From assembly GCA_000771265.1 (NCBI GenBank), contig JDUB01000003.1, positions 1-64,000 of the forward strand: a DNA stretch of 64,000 nucleotides, read 5' to 3'. Shown here in pieces: positions 44,429-51,820 of the stretch. The stretch is from Bifidobacterium thermophilum DSM 20210. Lineage in GTDB: Bacteria > Actinomycetota > Actinomycetes > Actinomycetales > Bifidobacteriaceae. Below the pieces are notes generated by a model. It searched no databases and was not told where the DNA came from. It was given only the letters and a program-made list of their open reading frames with translations. The position numbers and the translations under genes were made by a program. How positions within the stretch are numbered: position 1 is the stretch's first letter; each line of letters opens with the position of its first letter.

Positions 44429-44977
44429 ATGAATCATTGTGGAACCTATACGATAGAAACGAAAAGGCTGTTGTTAAGAGAATTTATGGTCGAAGATGCA
44501 GAGGCCATGTTTCAGAATTGGGCATCAGACAAAGAGGTTACAAAGTTTCTGACATGGCCTGCTTATACCAGTTTGGATACCGCAATTCATATATTGAATG
44601 AATGGACTGCGTGCTATGAAAAGCCGGACTTTTATCAGTGGGCAATTGTGCCGAAAAATCTCAACGAACCGATTGGTTCAATATCTGTTGTATCAATCAA
44701 TGAAAAAACGCAGATGGCAGAAATCGGTTACTGCATTGGCAGACCGTGGTGGAACCGTGGAATAACTTCGGAAGCATTGAGTGCAGTAATTAATTTTATG
44801 TTCGATCAGGTCGGTGCGAATCGCGTCCAGGCAAAACACGATGTAAATAATCCTCATTCAGGACTGGTTATGAAAAAATGCGGAATGAAGTATGAAGGTA
44901 CCCTAAGAAGCGCGGCTGTAAATAATCAGGGCGTCTGCGATGTGAGCATCTATGCATTATTAAAGTCAGATCGATAA
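44429..44977 (+). CDS. GNAT family N-acetyltransferase (RimJ/RimL-like)
   Basis: A 182-residue acetyltransferase. TKRLLLREFMVEDAEAMFQNWASDKEVTKFLTW is the start of the RimJ/RimL type; EIGYCIGRPWWNRGITSEALSAVINF holds the acetyl-CoA loop, and KHDVNNPHSGLVMKKCGMKYEGTLR the C-terminal part. Substrate unknown. The gene is AT-rich and its wording is like that of clostridial (Lachnospiraceae-type) proteins, unlike its neighbours to the left. ATG 44429 has AGAGGA about 7 bases upstream. It is probable cargo of an element inserted behind the methyltransferase gene. Confidence 0.85.
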   Translation: MNHCGTYTIETKRLLLREFMVEDAEAMFQNWASDKEVTKFLTWPAYTSLDTAIHILNEWTACYEKPDFYQWAIVPKNLNEPIGSISVVSINEKTQMAEIGYCIGRPWWNRGITSEALSAVINFMFDQVGANRVQAKHDVNNPHSGLVMKKCGMKYEGTLRSAAVNNQGVCDVSIYALLKSDR

Positions 44978-45005
44978 CTTCCAGTTTGTCGCCTTGATTC
45001 CTTTA

Positions 45006-45260
45006 GATATGTTTCCTCATTTGATGCCTGAGTTTTAGATATGTTTCCGCAAACAGAGGCGAATTATTGACATGTTCCCGCAAACAGTCAGGCAGCGTGA
45101 TTATGTTTTCAACTGTCTCGGGGCATGTTGAGACGGTAGCGTTGATGTTAAGGGAATAAAATCAAGTGCCTGAAAGCGGCATATTTCCGGGCTTTTTCGC
45201 GGCTTGGATTTGAAGCCAGACGTCTGGAAAAGCTCGGTTTTCTTATATGGAAACATATCC
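45006..45260. repeat. GATATGTTTCCGCAAACAG repeats and H-V-E-T-V remnant
   Basis: Copies at 45006-45016 (partial), 45038-45056, 45069-45087 and, inverted, 45249-45260; another is at 46818-46837. At 45124-45159 an open codon run reads HVETVALMLRE then stop, a second version of the methyltransferase C-terminus with no gene body before it. The cluster looks like stacked ends of integrated elements. No intact gene lies in 44978-45370. Confidence 0.65.
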
Positions 45261-45370
45261 ACTGCAAAATGTGTGTCAGGTTGTAACCTTGGATTAGATG
45301 TCACGATTTGAGACAGTGGATTAGATGTAAAGGGCGGTTATACAAATCGGAATTTGTGGAGGTGGGTAAT

Positions 45371-45739
45371 TTGCTGGTGTTAAATAAATTAGATCGGCTG
45401 CTAACGGTATGTAAAGTCAAAAATATTGATGATATAGATTTAAGCAAGGAATTCTACTTCATTGGTAAAACAGATGAAGAAATATCTCTTGTGTGTGAAA
45501 CAAATGACGTTCCTGAAGACACAATAGAACGTGAAGATGGGTGGCGTGGTTTCCGTATTCAAGGGATTTTGGATTTTTCACTTATTGGCATTCTTTCAAA
45601 GTTGTCTGGAATGCTTGCAGATAATAAAATTGGAATTTTTGCGGTATCTACATACAACACAGATTATATTTTAGTGAAAGATACAAATTTTGAAAAATCA
45701 TTAGCCGTATTATTAAAATCCGGATATACAGTGATATAG
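45371..45739 (+). CDS. ACT-domain protein
   Basis: A 122-residue protein with the CASTOR-like double ACT pattern: LTVCKVKNIDDIDLSKEFYFIGKTDEEISLVCET in the first half and FSLIGILSKLSGMLADNKIGIFAVSTYNTDYILVKD in the second. Such proteins bind amino acids. The start is a TTG at 45371, with GGAGGTG 8 bases upstream; the frame is open further back but runs into the H-V-E-T-V-like remnant at 45308. AT-rich codon use and Firmicutes-like wording. The first nine residues differ from the usual family start and may have been replaced at integration. Confidence 0.78.
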   Translation: MLVLNKLDRLLTVCKVKNIDDIDLSKEFYFIGKTDEEISLVCETNDVPEDTIEREDGWRGFRIQGILDFSLIGILSKLSGMLADNKIGIFAVSTYNTDYILVKDTNFEKSLAVLLKSGYTVI

Positions 45740-45791
45740 ATTTCAGATGTTTTAAACTCAGATAAAATTATATGGGTGGTGAATTATTGTC

Positions 45792-46107
45792 ATGAAAGTT
45801 CAGCATATTGCAATCGAAGGAAAATGTTTCTTTATCAATGCTGATCTGATTATCAGACGCAGTTCATACCCATCTGATCTGCAGGAGCATAATATCGCAT
45901 CTGAACTTTCAGGACTTGTGTGCAGAGGAGGAAGCTGCATTATATGATCCATATGGGCATTATTTGACAAAACCTGTCTGGGATGAAGAAACTATCATTT
46001 ACGTAGAACTTGATATGAATTTGCCTGCCGCCTGCAAAATGGAGCATGATGCAATCGGACATTATGCCCGCCCGGAAGTACTTGAATTAAAAGTAAATGG
46101 AAAATAA
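45792..46107 (+). pseudogene. Nitrilase C-terminal fragment with frameshift
   Basis: From 45792 the frame reads MKVQHIAIEGKCFFINADLI..., ending LVCRGGSCII and a stop at 45943-45945, which matches the middle of nitrilases around the conserved EGRCF and CRGGSCI segments. The next part, YDPYGHYLTKPVWDEETIIYVELDM and GHYARPEVLELKVNGK, continues in another frame up to 46107. A two-base slip in the run ATTATAT at about 45935-45941 explains the break. The N-terminal half, including the catalytic Glu, Lys and probably Cys region, is missing. Non-functional carbon-nitrogen hydrolase remnant. Confidence 0.8.
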
Positions 46108-46702
46108 CAATAAAAAAACATTAAAGAAATTGGCAATCCTTGTGATAGGTTCTATGGTTGCGGCTTATGGAATTACACTTGCACTGTATGCTGGATTTGG
46201 CGGAGCTACGCTTGCGGTGCTGTGGCAGGGGCTTGCAAGAACATTTCACATAAGCATTGGGGCAGCATCTTTTGTTGTAGCAGTGGGAATGATTTTGTTT
46301 GCGCTCATTTACGATAAAAGTCAGATTCATATAGGAACTGTGTTGTACCAGATTGTATACAGTGCCTGTGTAGATTTGTTTGCTAACTGCCATATTTACA
46401 GTACCTATAAGTGGATTAATTTTTTAATTATGTTGTTAGGGGTGGTTTTGTTTGCTGTCGGAACAGGACTATATGCGTCGGCATCCCTTGGTAGAGGCTC
46501 CTATGAGGCAGTCACTTTTGCTTTAGCAGAAAAAAATCACTGGCAGATTAAATTTGTTCGAATGGCATTGGATATTTTGGTTGTTGTTACAGGTGTTTTG
46601 CTTAGTGGAAAGTTTGGTGTATGCACGATTGTTACAGTTATCATTTCAGGTCCAATTATTCAATTTGTTAATGCAAAAGCAAAACAAGTTTTAAAGATAT
46701 GA
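46097..46702 (+). CDS. YczE/YitT-family membrane protein
   Basis: A 201-residue membrane protein with about five hydrophobic segments: LAILVIGSMVAAYGITLALYAGFG, ISIGAASFVVAVGMILFALIY, GTVLYQIVYSACVDLF, FLIMLLGVVLFAVGTGLYASASLGRGSYEAVTFAL and ALDILVVVTGVLLSGKFGVCTIVTVII. The GRGSYEAVTFAL stretch is typical of the YczE/YyaS group. The start overlaps the end of the broken nitrilase by 11 bases. Very AT-rich. Function unknown; likely carried as cargo with the acetyltransferase and ACT genes. Confidence 0.8.
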   Translation: MENNNKKTLKKLAILVIGSMVAAYGITLALYAGFGGATLAVLWQGLARTFHISIGAASFVVAVGMILFALIYDKSQIHIGTVLYQIVYSACVDLFANCHIYSTYKWINFLIMLLGVVLFAVGTGLYASASLGRGSYEAVTFALAEKNHWQIKFVRMALDILVVVTGVLLSGKFGVCTIVTVIISGPIIQFVNAKAKQVLKI

Positions 46703-46817
46703 TAGTAGACTTCAATGGTCAAGACCGTGATATGGATGTCAATTTTGCCACAGATTGCATCTGTTTGCATCTGCTAATGTGCAATGTCAGAGGTGTGGAC
46801 TTGTTTCCGTTTTGATG

Positions 46818-46920
46818 GGATATGTTTCCGCGAACGGGTACAAAACCTGACATCAATCAGAAGGTATTGTGCCACATCGAGACGGTTGCATTGATGTCAA
46901 GGGTCGAAGGAAAAGAGCAA
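46818..46920 (+). pseudogene. C-terminal remnant of a uracil-5-methyltransferase (element end)
   Basis: GGATATGTTTCCGCGAACGG is followed by codons for HIETVALMSRVEGKEQGK (from 46873). This is the form of TrmA/RumA-type C-terminus often found at the ends of Firmicutes mobile elements. No SAM domain precedes it. It is the right-hand counterpart of the motifs at 44112 and 45124. Confidence 0.6.
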
Positions 46921-47159
46921 GGAAAAGTAGTGAAAGTCGAGTATCATTGCGGTTACCGGGCACTTGGGCATGTCTGGCATCAGCAGACGGAGCGATTCGC
47001 GGTATCTTATCGAAGCACAAATCAGTTCAACAAGCGTGAGCATTGATTGCCAGTTAGATGTCGGGGAGTTGCGGCTGTAAGATAACTGTCAACGCCGGAA
47101 AACTTCATCTCTTCGCAACATTTACTGTATTCGATCATTGAACAATGTAAGGGGCAGCG
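46921..47159. other. Gene-poor junction sequence
   Basis: Base composition is mixed here. No reading frame with a ribosome site or recognisable family was found. Confidence 0.3.
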
Positions 47160-47255
47160 TTGAAAATTGAGTATGTTGTCATTGCGATATGTATTGTGGC
47201 AGTGGCGTCCATTGTCGTTTTGCTCATGTATCGGAAACGGTGGGTTGCGACCTGA
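47160..47255 (+). CDS. Candidate 31-residue single-pass membrane peptide
   Basis: TTG start with AAGGGG 5 bases upstream. It reads MKIEYVVIAICIVAVASI... and ends VVLLMYRKRWVAT: one hydrophobic segment of about 20 residues followed by a positive tail, as in small membrane proteins. No family is recognised. The ribosome site and clean topology support it, but chance is not excluded at this length. Confidence 0.4.
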   Translation: MKIEYVVIAICIVAVASIVVLLMYRKRWVAT

Positions 47256-47551
47256 TACAGAAGTTCTATGTCCGGCATTACCGAATGATTAATATCGTTC
47301 TGGCGTTGACTTTGCTGGAATGCGTCTGGAGTATGTTGCAGGCGTAGGGCTTTCGGTATCAATGTCCAAAGCTTCTTTCTGCCTTGAAGCCGGCCGTCGG
47401 CGGGGTGGTTTCCGATGCTTTCTGGCAGTTGGGCAATCCAGGCGGCGATGTCATCGCATGGTGGGTCGGCTGATTGCATGCGTTGACCCCGACCGGTGAG
47501 GCGGAATCCCGCTGTTTTGTGAAGGCGGCTGCGGGATTCTGAAAACCGTTA

Positions 47552-47685
47552 TATAATGAGCACATAGTCATCAGTAATGATGCTGATGAAGAACACGCAT
47601 CGGAGCGTGCAGGCAAGTACTTGACTCCGATGGCTTATTCCACAGACCCAATGGTGGGTTTGCAGGAAGAAAGAGAGGTGAAGCC
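47552..47685 (+). promoter_or_regulatory. Promoter and switch-like leader of the pilin gene
   Basis: A perfect -10 TATAAT lies at 47552-47557. In the leader two hairpins compete: CACGC/GCGTG (47594-47609) and CATCGGAG/CTCCGATG (47598-47632) share bases and cannot form together. A third, ACCCA-ATGG-TGGGT (47646-47659), lies 26 bases before the start codon. No known riboswitch class was recognised. Confidence 0.5.
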
Positions 47686-48297
47686 ATGCGTGGAGTGTAT
47701 CAGTCCTTGAGGCGGCGTGCCTCGGGACAATCGGGTTTTACTCTCATTGAGTTGCTTGTTGTCGTGATCATCATTGGCATTCTTGCATCAATTAGCGTGC
47801 CGATTTATCATCAAGTGCGCGTGGCGGCGTGGAACAGCGCCGCCGAGTCTGATCTGAAGCATGCATCAGACGCCATTGAGAATGCAAGCGTTGAACTCGG
47901 CGGTACGCTGCCTCCGAATTTCATGATTGGAGCAGACCCCAAGGGACGGAAACAGTCGATAGCGAGCAACGTCAAATATGCCTACGGTACCAAAGTAACC
48001 GATACTGACACGAGTATTACGCTTTCCCCAGACGTGTCGCTGTGCTACACAAAAACTGGAACTGGCAACACCTACCGGATGTATACGACCAATAGCAACA
48101 ATCTGAGTGTCTACTACGTGTATGATTCGGCGACTGGTCAAGTACAAAAGAAGGACAACCCCGACAAGATTGCTGCTGCCTCGTCTACCCAAGGGCAGAT
48201 CCAGTGGAATCCCGCCGGTAACGGGCACAGGAGACCGTGGAAGAAAACACTTGGTAAATGTGCAATCGAGCAGCACTACGGCGCGCCCAGCGCATGA
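47686..48297 (+). CDS. Type IV pilin-like protein
   Basis: A 203-residue prepilin. After a short basic leader (MRGVYQSLRRRASGQSG) comes the class III cleavage site G-FTLIELLVVVIIIGILASISVPIY, with the Glu at +5 of the mature protein, then a helical segment (VRVAAWNSAAESDLKHASDAIENASVEL) and a globular part. GAGAGGTG lies before the ATG. No prepilin peptidase, secretion ATPase or platform protein is encoded nearby, so it depends on machinery elsewhere or is an orphan. The last 30 residues (HRRPWKKTLGKCAIEQHYGAPSA) look unlike a pilin tail and may reflect a shifted or truncated end. Confidence 0.85.
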   Translation: MRGVYQSLRRRASGQSGFTLIELLVVVIIIGILASISVPIYHQVRVAAWNSAAESDLKHASDAIENASVELGGTLPPNFMIGADPKGRKQSIASNVKYAYGTKVTDTDTSITLSPDVSLCYTKTGTGNTYRMYTTNSNNLSVYYVYDSATGQVQKKDNPDKIAAASSTQGQIQWNPAGNGHRRPWKKTLGKCAIEQHYGAPSA

Positions 48298-48432
48298 TTC
48301 TGGATGCCAAGCAGGTACCGGCGGCTCGCGCCGGGTGTGGCGGGAGTGTATCAGTGGACGATCCGCGACGCATGTCCCGATTGACGAGAGTGTCCACGCG
48401 CTCGGCGGGTGTGGATGCCGGTAGCGCGCTGT

Positions 48433-48468
48433 GTGGAGGCCATGTGCCGTTGGGCGAATGGCCTCCAC
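48433..48468. terminator. Hairpin between pilin and TetR remnant
   Basis: GTGGAGGCCAT and ATGGCCTCCAC form an 11-bp stem with a 14-base loop. It could terminate both converging transcripts; no T run follows. Confidence 0.5.
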
Positions 48469-48479
48469 GCCAGGCAAGG

Positions 48480-48920
48480 TCATGGTCGGACGAATAGCTG
48501 GTTGAGGTTGGAGAGCACGTCGTCAACATAGCGTCTCAGTGATTCGTTCAGCTCGCCGGGTGTTTCTGGCATGTCTCGTTCGATTCATTCCTCGATCCAT
48601 CCGCTGATTCCGTCGGCGAAAAACGCTTTCCGGTAGGCTTCCTCGTTCGCGAGTTCTTGCGTCAATCCGTTTTTCTCTCGCAACGATGTTCGCAGGACGT
48701 TGTCCCGCCCTGTCGTGTGGAGGACTTCGTAAAACGCCTGGTGCTGCTTCATGTGGCAAAACAGGCTTTCGAACATGGTCCACGGTTGCGAATCGGGGTC
48801 GGATTCGAATTCATGCGTCCACGTCTTGATTAGAAACCGGGCGTGTCGTGCGCTGGGCCAAGCGGGAGTGGTGAATGAACTCGTCGATCCGCTGAGGGGG
48901 AGGGGTGCAAGATGTCGCAT
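48480..48920 (-). pseudogene. TetR-family regulator remnant
   Basis: Only the ligand-binding half remains: MFESLFCHMKQHQAFYEVLHTTG, then ANEEAYRKAFFADGISGWIEE, after which a TGA (48585-48587) interrupts the frame. Reading on gives IERDMPETPGELNESLRRYVDDVLSNLNQLF up to a second stop at 48480-48482, which is a good continuation, so a TGG-to-TGA change is likely. The N-terminal helix-turn-helix is absent. Confidence 0.75.
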
Positions 48921-49007
48921 TGCTTTGTCGCGGAAGAAAGGAACGACCCCACCGCGCGTAAGGCGTTCGACAGACTGATTGGCTTCCTAGACGGCCATAG
49001 CGTCTGA
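48912..49007 (+). CDS. Small ORF of 31 residues, function unknown
   Basis: ATG at 48912 after GGGGGAGGGG; the product ends FDRLIGFLDGHSV. The pattern A-x-x-A-F-x-R-L-I-x-F-L is like the very end of alpha/beta hydrolases, so it may be the C-terminal scrap of a lost gene rather than a real protein. Confidence 0.3.
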   Translation: MSHCFVAEERNDPTARKAFDRLIGFLDGHSV

Positions 49008-49011
49008 ACCG

Positions 49012-49055
49012 TTGACGCTTGTCTTGCCGTCTGTTAAAGTATCAGTAACAGATAC
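49012..49055 (+). promoter_or_regulatory. Promoter and operator of the Rrf2 gene
   Basis: TTGACG (49012-49017) and TAAAGT (49035-49040) are 17 bases apart. An inverted repeat GTATCAGTAACAGATAC (49039-49055) overlaps the end of the -10 region and the probable transcription start, so binding there would repress. The nearest downstream gene is an Rrf2 regulator, which makes autorepression likely. Confidence 0.6.
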
Positions 49056-49184
49056 AATTACAGATAATCGCCGGCGGTGATGATTGCGGACGTTTGCATA
49101 TCCGGCGAATGAAGCGAACCGCGACATCTGAACCGCGTAATACTGAACACCGCACAACGGAGTGATGCAAAGGAAGGGGTTGTG

Positions 49185-49679
49185 ATGGATACCAGATTCT
49201 CGTCCGCGATCCATGCGCTGATCCTGATTTCGCAATCCGCAACGCCGGTCAATTCCGAACAGATCGCCGTGAGCGTAGGCACCAACCCCAGTTACATCCG
49301 CAAACTGACCGCGCGCCTAAGCAAGGCGGGCATCATCGAAGGCAGGCGCGGCGTCAGCGGGTTCCGGCTGCTCAGGCAGCCAGGCGACATCACGCTGCTC
49401 GACATCTACCGGGCGGTGATGGACGCGGATTCCGTGCATCTGTTCGACCTGCACCACAATCCCAACGACATGTGCATCGTCGGGCACAACATTCGCCCGG
49501 TGCTGGGAGGCATGTTCCAGCAGATGGACGATGACGTGAACCACCGGCTCCAAGGCATGACCCTCGCCGACTGCATCAGCGACATGCTCGCCTACATGGC
49601 ACGGACCGGCCAAGCCGATCCTCGTCAGGACGCGGCAAACCATTCAAGCCGAACTGGCGCCGCCGACGCGCGAGAATAA
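49185..49679 (+). CDS. Rrf2-family transcriptional regulator
   Basis: A 164-residue regulator. The winged helix is clear: RFSSAIHALILISQSATPVNSEQIAVSVGTNPSYIRKLTARLSKAGIIEGRRGVSGFRLLR. The Fe-S cysteine triad of IscR/NsrR is absent; one Cys follows in PNDMCIVG and one in ADCISDML, so it is closer to the YwnA/CymR type and may respond to thiol state. AAGGAAGGGG precedes GTG 49182/ATG 49185; the ATG is given. A quinone-reductase-like gene follows 81 bases later and is the likely target, together with its own promoter. Confidence 0.88.
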   Translation: MDTRFSSAIHALILISQSATPVNSEQIAVSVGTNPSYIRKLTARLSKAGIIEGRRGVSGFRLLRQPGDITLLDIYRAVMDADSVHLFDLHHNPNDMCIVGHNIRPVLGGMFQQMDDDVNHRLQGMTLADCISDMLAYMARTGQADPRQDAANHSSRTGAADARE

Positions 49680-49760
49680 CCATCAACCGTCTGCACGCCC
49701 CATTCAATCCGAAACAGCCACAGATAACGGCACAACGCCGACAAACGTACGGAGACCCTC

Positions 49761-50768
49761 ATGAAAGCAGCCATCCTCACGCATTACGCCAAACACGGCA
49801 CCGACCTCGAGGTCTGTGACATCCCCGTCCCGCAGCCCGGCGACACGGAAGTGCTGGTCAAGATCATGGCCGCGGCGGTCAACCCGCTCGACAACATGAT
49901 CATCCGCGGTGAAGTCAAACTCATCACACCCTACAAGACGCCGCTGGTCATGGGCAATGAATTCGCCGGAATCGTCGAGAAAACCGGCAAGAACGTCACC
50001 CGGTTCACAGCAGGCGACAGGGTCTACGGCAGAATGCCCCTCAAGAGGATCGGCGCCTTCGCACAATACGCGGCAGTGGAGGAATCCGCACTCGCGACGA
50101 TCCCCGAATACCTCTCATACGAGCAGGCCGCCACGGTCCCGCTTACAGCGCTCACCGCCATGCAAGCCTTCGATGTCATGCACGTCAAGGCGGGGGAATC
50201 CGTGTTCATCTCCGGTGGCACCGGCAGCCTCGGCGCCATGGCGATCCCCGTGGCCAAAAGCCTCGGCCTGCACGTCTACACCAACGGCAGCGGCAACAAT
50301 GAGGAGCGGGTGCGCCAGCTCGGTGCCGAATGGTTCATCGACTACAAGAAAGAGCACTATGTCGACGTGCTTTCCAACGTCGACCATGTGCTCGACACCT
50401 TGGGCGACCGCGAGCTGCCGAACGAATTCAAGGTGCTCAAAGAAGGCGGCAGCCTGGTCTCCCTGCGTGGCATGCCCAACGGCCGGTTCGCCAAGCGCAG
50501 CGGCATGCCCGCATGGAAGCGCCTGCTGTTCTCCATCGCCGGCCGCAAATACGACCGCATGGCAGCGGCGAAAGGTCAGACCTACGACTTCCTGTTCGTG
50601 CATGAGGACGGGCGCCAACTCGAAGCAATCGGTAGATTGTTCGACAAGGACCATCCGCTGGAAACCTCCATCGACACGGTCTACACGCTCGAGCAGGTCA
50701 ACGAGGCACTCGCCAAAGTGAAACAAGGCAAATCCAAAGGCAAAACCATCATCGCCATCGGACAGTAG
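49761..50768 (+). CDS. NADP-dependent zinc-free medium-chain oxidoreductase (quinone reductase-like)
   Basis: A 335-residue MDR-family enzyme. GroES-like domain: MKAAILTHYAKHGTDLEVCDIPVPQPGDTEVLVKIMAAAVNPLDNMI, GNEFAGIVEKTG. Nucleotide-binding domain: VFISGGTGSLGAMAIPVAKSLGLHVYTNGSG. The zinc-binding cysteines of alcohol dehydrogenases are missing, as in quinone reductases and enoyl reductases. GGAGACC precedes the ATG. It lies directly behind the Rrf2 regulator on the same strand, an arrangement common for quinone or aldehyde stress genes. The natural substrate is unknown. Confidence 0.9.
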   Translation: MKAAILTHYAKHGTDLEVCDIPVPQPGDTEVLVKIMAAAVNPLDNMIIRGEVKLITPYKTPLVMGNEFAGIVEKTGKNVTRFTAGDRVYGRMPLKRIGAFAQYAAVEESALATIPEYLSYEQAATVPLTALTAMQAFDVMHVKAGESVFISGGTGSLGAMAIPVAKSLGLHVYTNGSGNNEERVRQLGAEWFIDYKKEHYVDVLSNVDHVLDTLGDRELPNEFKVLKEGGSLVSLRGMPNGRFAKRSGMPAWKRLLFSIAGRKYDRMAAAKGQTYDFLFVHEDGRQLEAIGRLFDKDHPLETSIDTVYTLEQVNEALAKVKQGKSKGKTIIAIGQ

Positions 50769-50855
50769 ACGCCGCCCGCCCTTGTTGCCGCCGACCGCAC
50801 CCACAGTCGGCGGCGGGGCGACCCCTCGTGACCACCGTTGATTAGGATGAGATGC

Positions 50856-51479
50856 ATGACTCACCTTCTGCGACACCAGCCATCTGTGCGACGGAACACG
50901 GCTGCATGCATCCTGGCGGTTGTCCTGTGCATGACCGGTGTGCTCGCCGGATGTACTCCGCGGGGCGTGGCCGTAGGCAATTCGCATGATTCGTCGAGCA
51001 ATGTCTCCCATGACAGCGTGGACAGGCAAGATATCGTCATCGGTGTGGTCGGGGCATTGGGCAATCCGCCGGTCGCCGATACCACGGTGCTCAATGATCT
51101 TGCCAAGGCAAAGCTCGACGCCCGGTTCGCTTCCACAACCGACAACGCCGATGCGACGCAAGCCGCCCAGCAGGCTGTACGCGACTGGGCGTCCCAACGC
51201 GTGTCGGTGATCCTCATCAACGCGCTCGACGTCACGGATGCGACAGCGTCATCGTGGCACGATGCCTTAAACGAAGCGCGCAACGCGGGCATTCCGGTCG
51301 CCCTGCTCGACCCCTCCAATCCGCCGCAGGACACCACGTTGTACGCGGCGGTTCTGCGCATGGGCACGAAGCCCGCAGACAGTGATGCGGATGTCAGCTC
51401 GTCCACGGTTGGCTTGGATGCGGCGCTGTCCGCCATCATCAATGACAACCCGCACCCTGCAACCATGCGGATTGGCTGA
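50856..51479 (+). CDS. Short lipoprotein related to sugar-binding proteins
   Basis: A 207-residue predicted lipoprotein: signal TAACILAVVLCMTGV and lipobox LAGC. The body (DIVIGVVGALGNPPVAD, ARFASTTDNADATQAAQQAVRDWASQRVSVILINALDVTDATASSWHDALNEARNAGIPVALLDP) follows the first lobe of periplasmic-binding proteins of the ribose type, with the usual ILINA..D and AGIPV strands. Such proteins are normally over 300 residues, so the second lobe is missing and it is either a truncated gene or a half-size receptor. GGATGAG lies just before the ATG; earlier starts at 50838 and 50847 are possible. Confidence 0.65.
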   Translation: MTHLLRHQPSVRRNTAACILAVVLCMTGVLAGCTPRGVAVGNSHDSSSNVSHDSVDRQDIVIGVVGALGNPPVADTTVLNDLAKAKLDARFASTTDNADATQAAQQAVRDWASQRVSVILINALDVTDATASSWHDALNEARNAGIPVALLDPSNPPQDTTLYAAVLRMGTKPADSDADVSSSTVGLDAALSAIINDNPHPATMRIG

Positions 51480-51820
51480 AGTGACGCTGTCGGTCTCCCT
51501 GCAACCGCTGAAATCGCGGATATGGGGGGAAAAATAGGGGCGCCCCAGGCGTCTCGCGCCGGCGAGAGCAGGCAGGGCAATGGCGGAATCCGACGATTGG
51601 TCGCCGCGCCTCGGTTGCCTGTGAGCCTGGCTGTCACAGTGGCCTTGCCGTACATGCGTTTCACCCATCGATACGTGATGTATAGAATCCAAGCATCGTC
51701 CACAACCCATCGCCCTTGTCCGTATCCTCGCCGCTTCCCGCCGATAGTATCGGGAAACCCGATACCAGTCATTGAAGACACGCATTTGATTGATACTTTG
51801 GCATCGGCGAAGATGACAAC
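51480..51820. other. Intergenic region before the YeiH gene, with a perfect 19-bp palindrome
   Basis: No gene is supported in this stretch. At 51747-51765 GTATCGGGAAACCCGATAC is a perfect palindrome around a central A, 56 bases before the YeiH start, and is a strong operator candidate. Its outer half-sites GTATC/GATAC are the same as those of the Rrf2 operator at 49039-49055. Confidence 0.55.

Noticed and set aside
47558..47685. c-di-GMP riboswitch in the pilin leader
   Set aside because: The conserved GEMM tetraloop-receptor and GCAAA-type core sequences were not found; only competing hairpins are visible.
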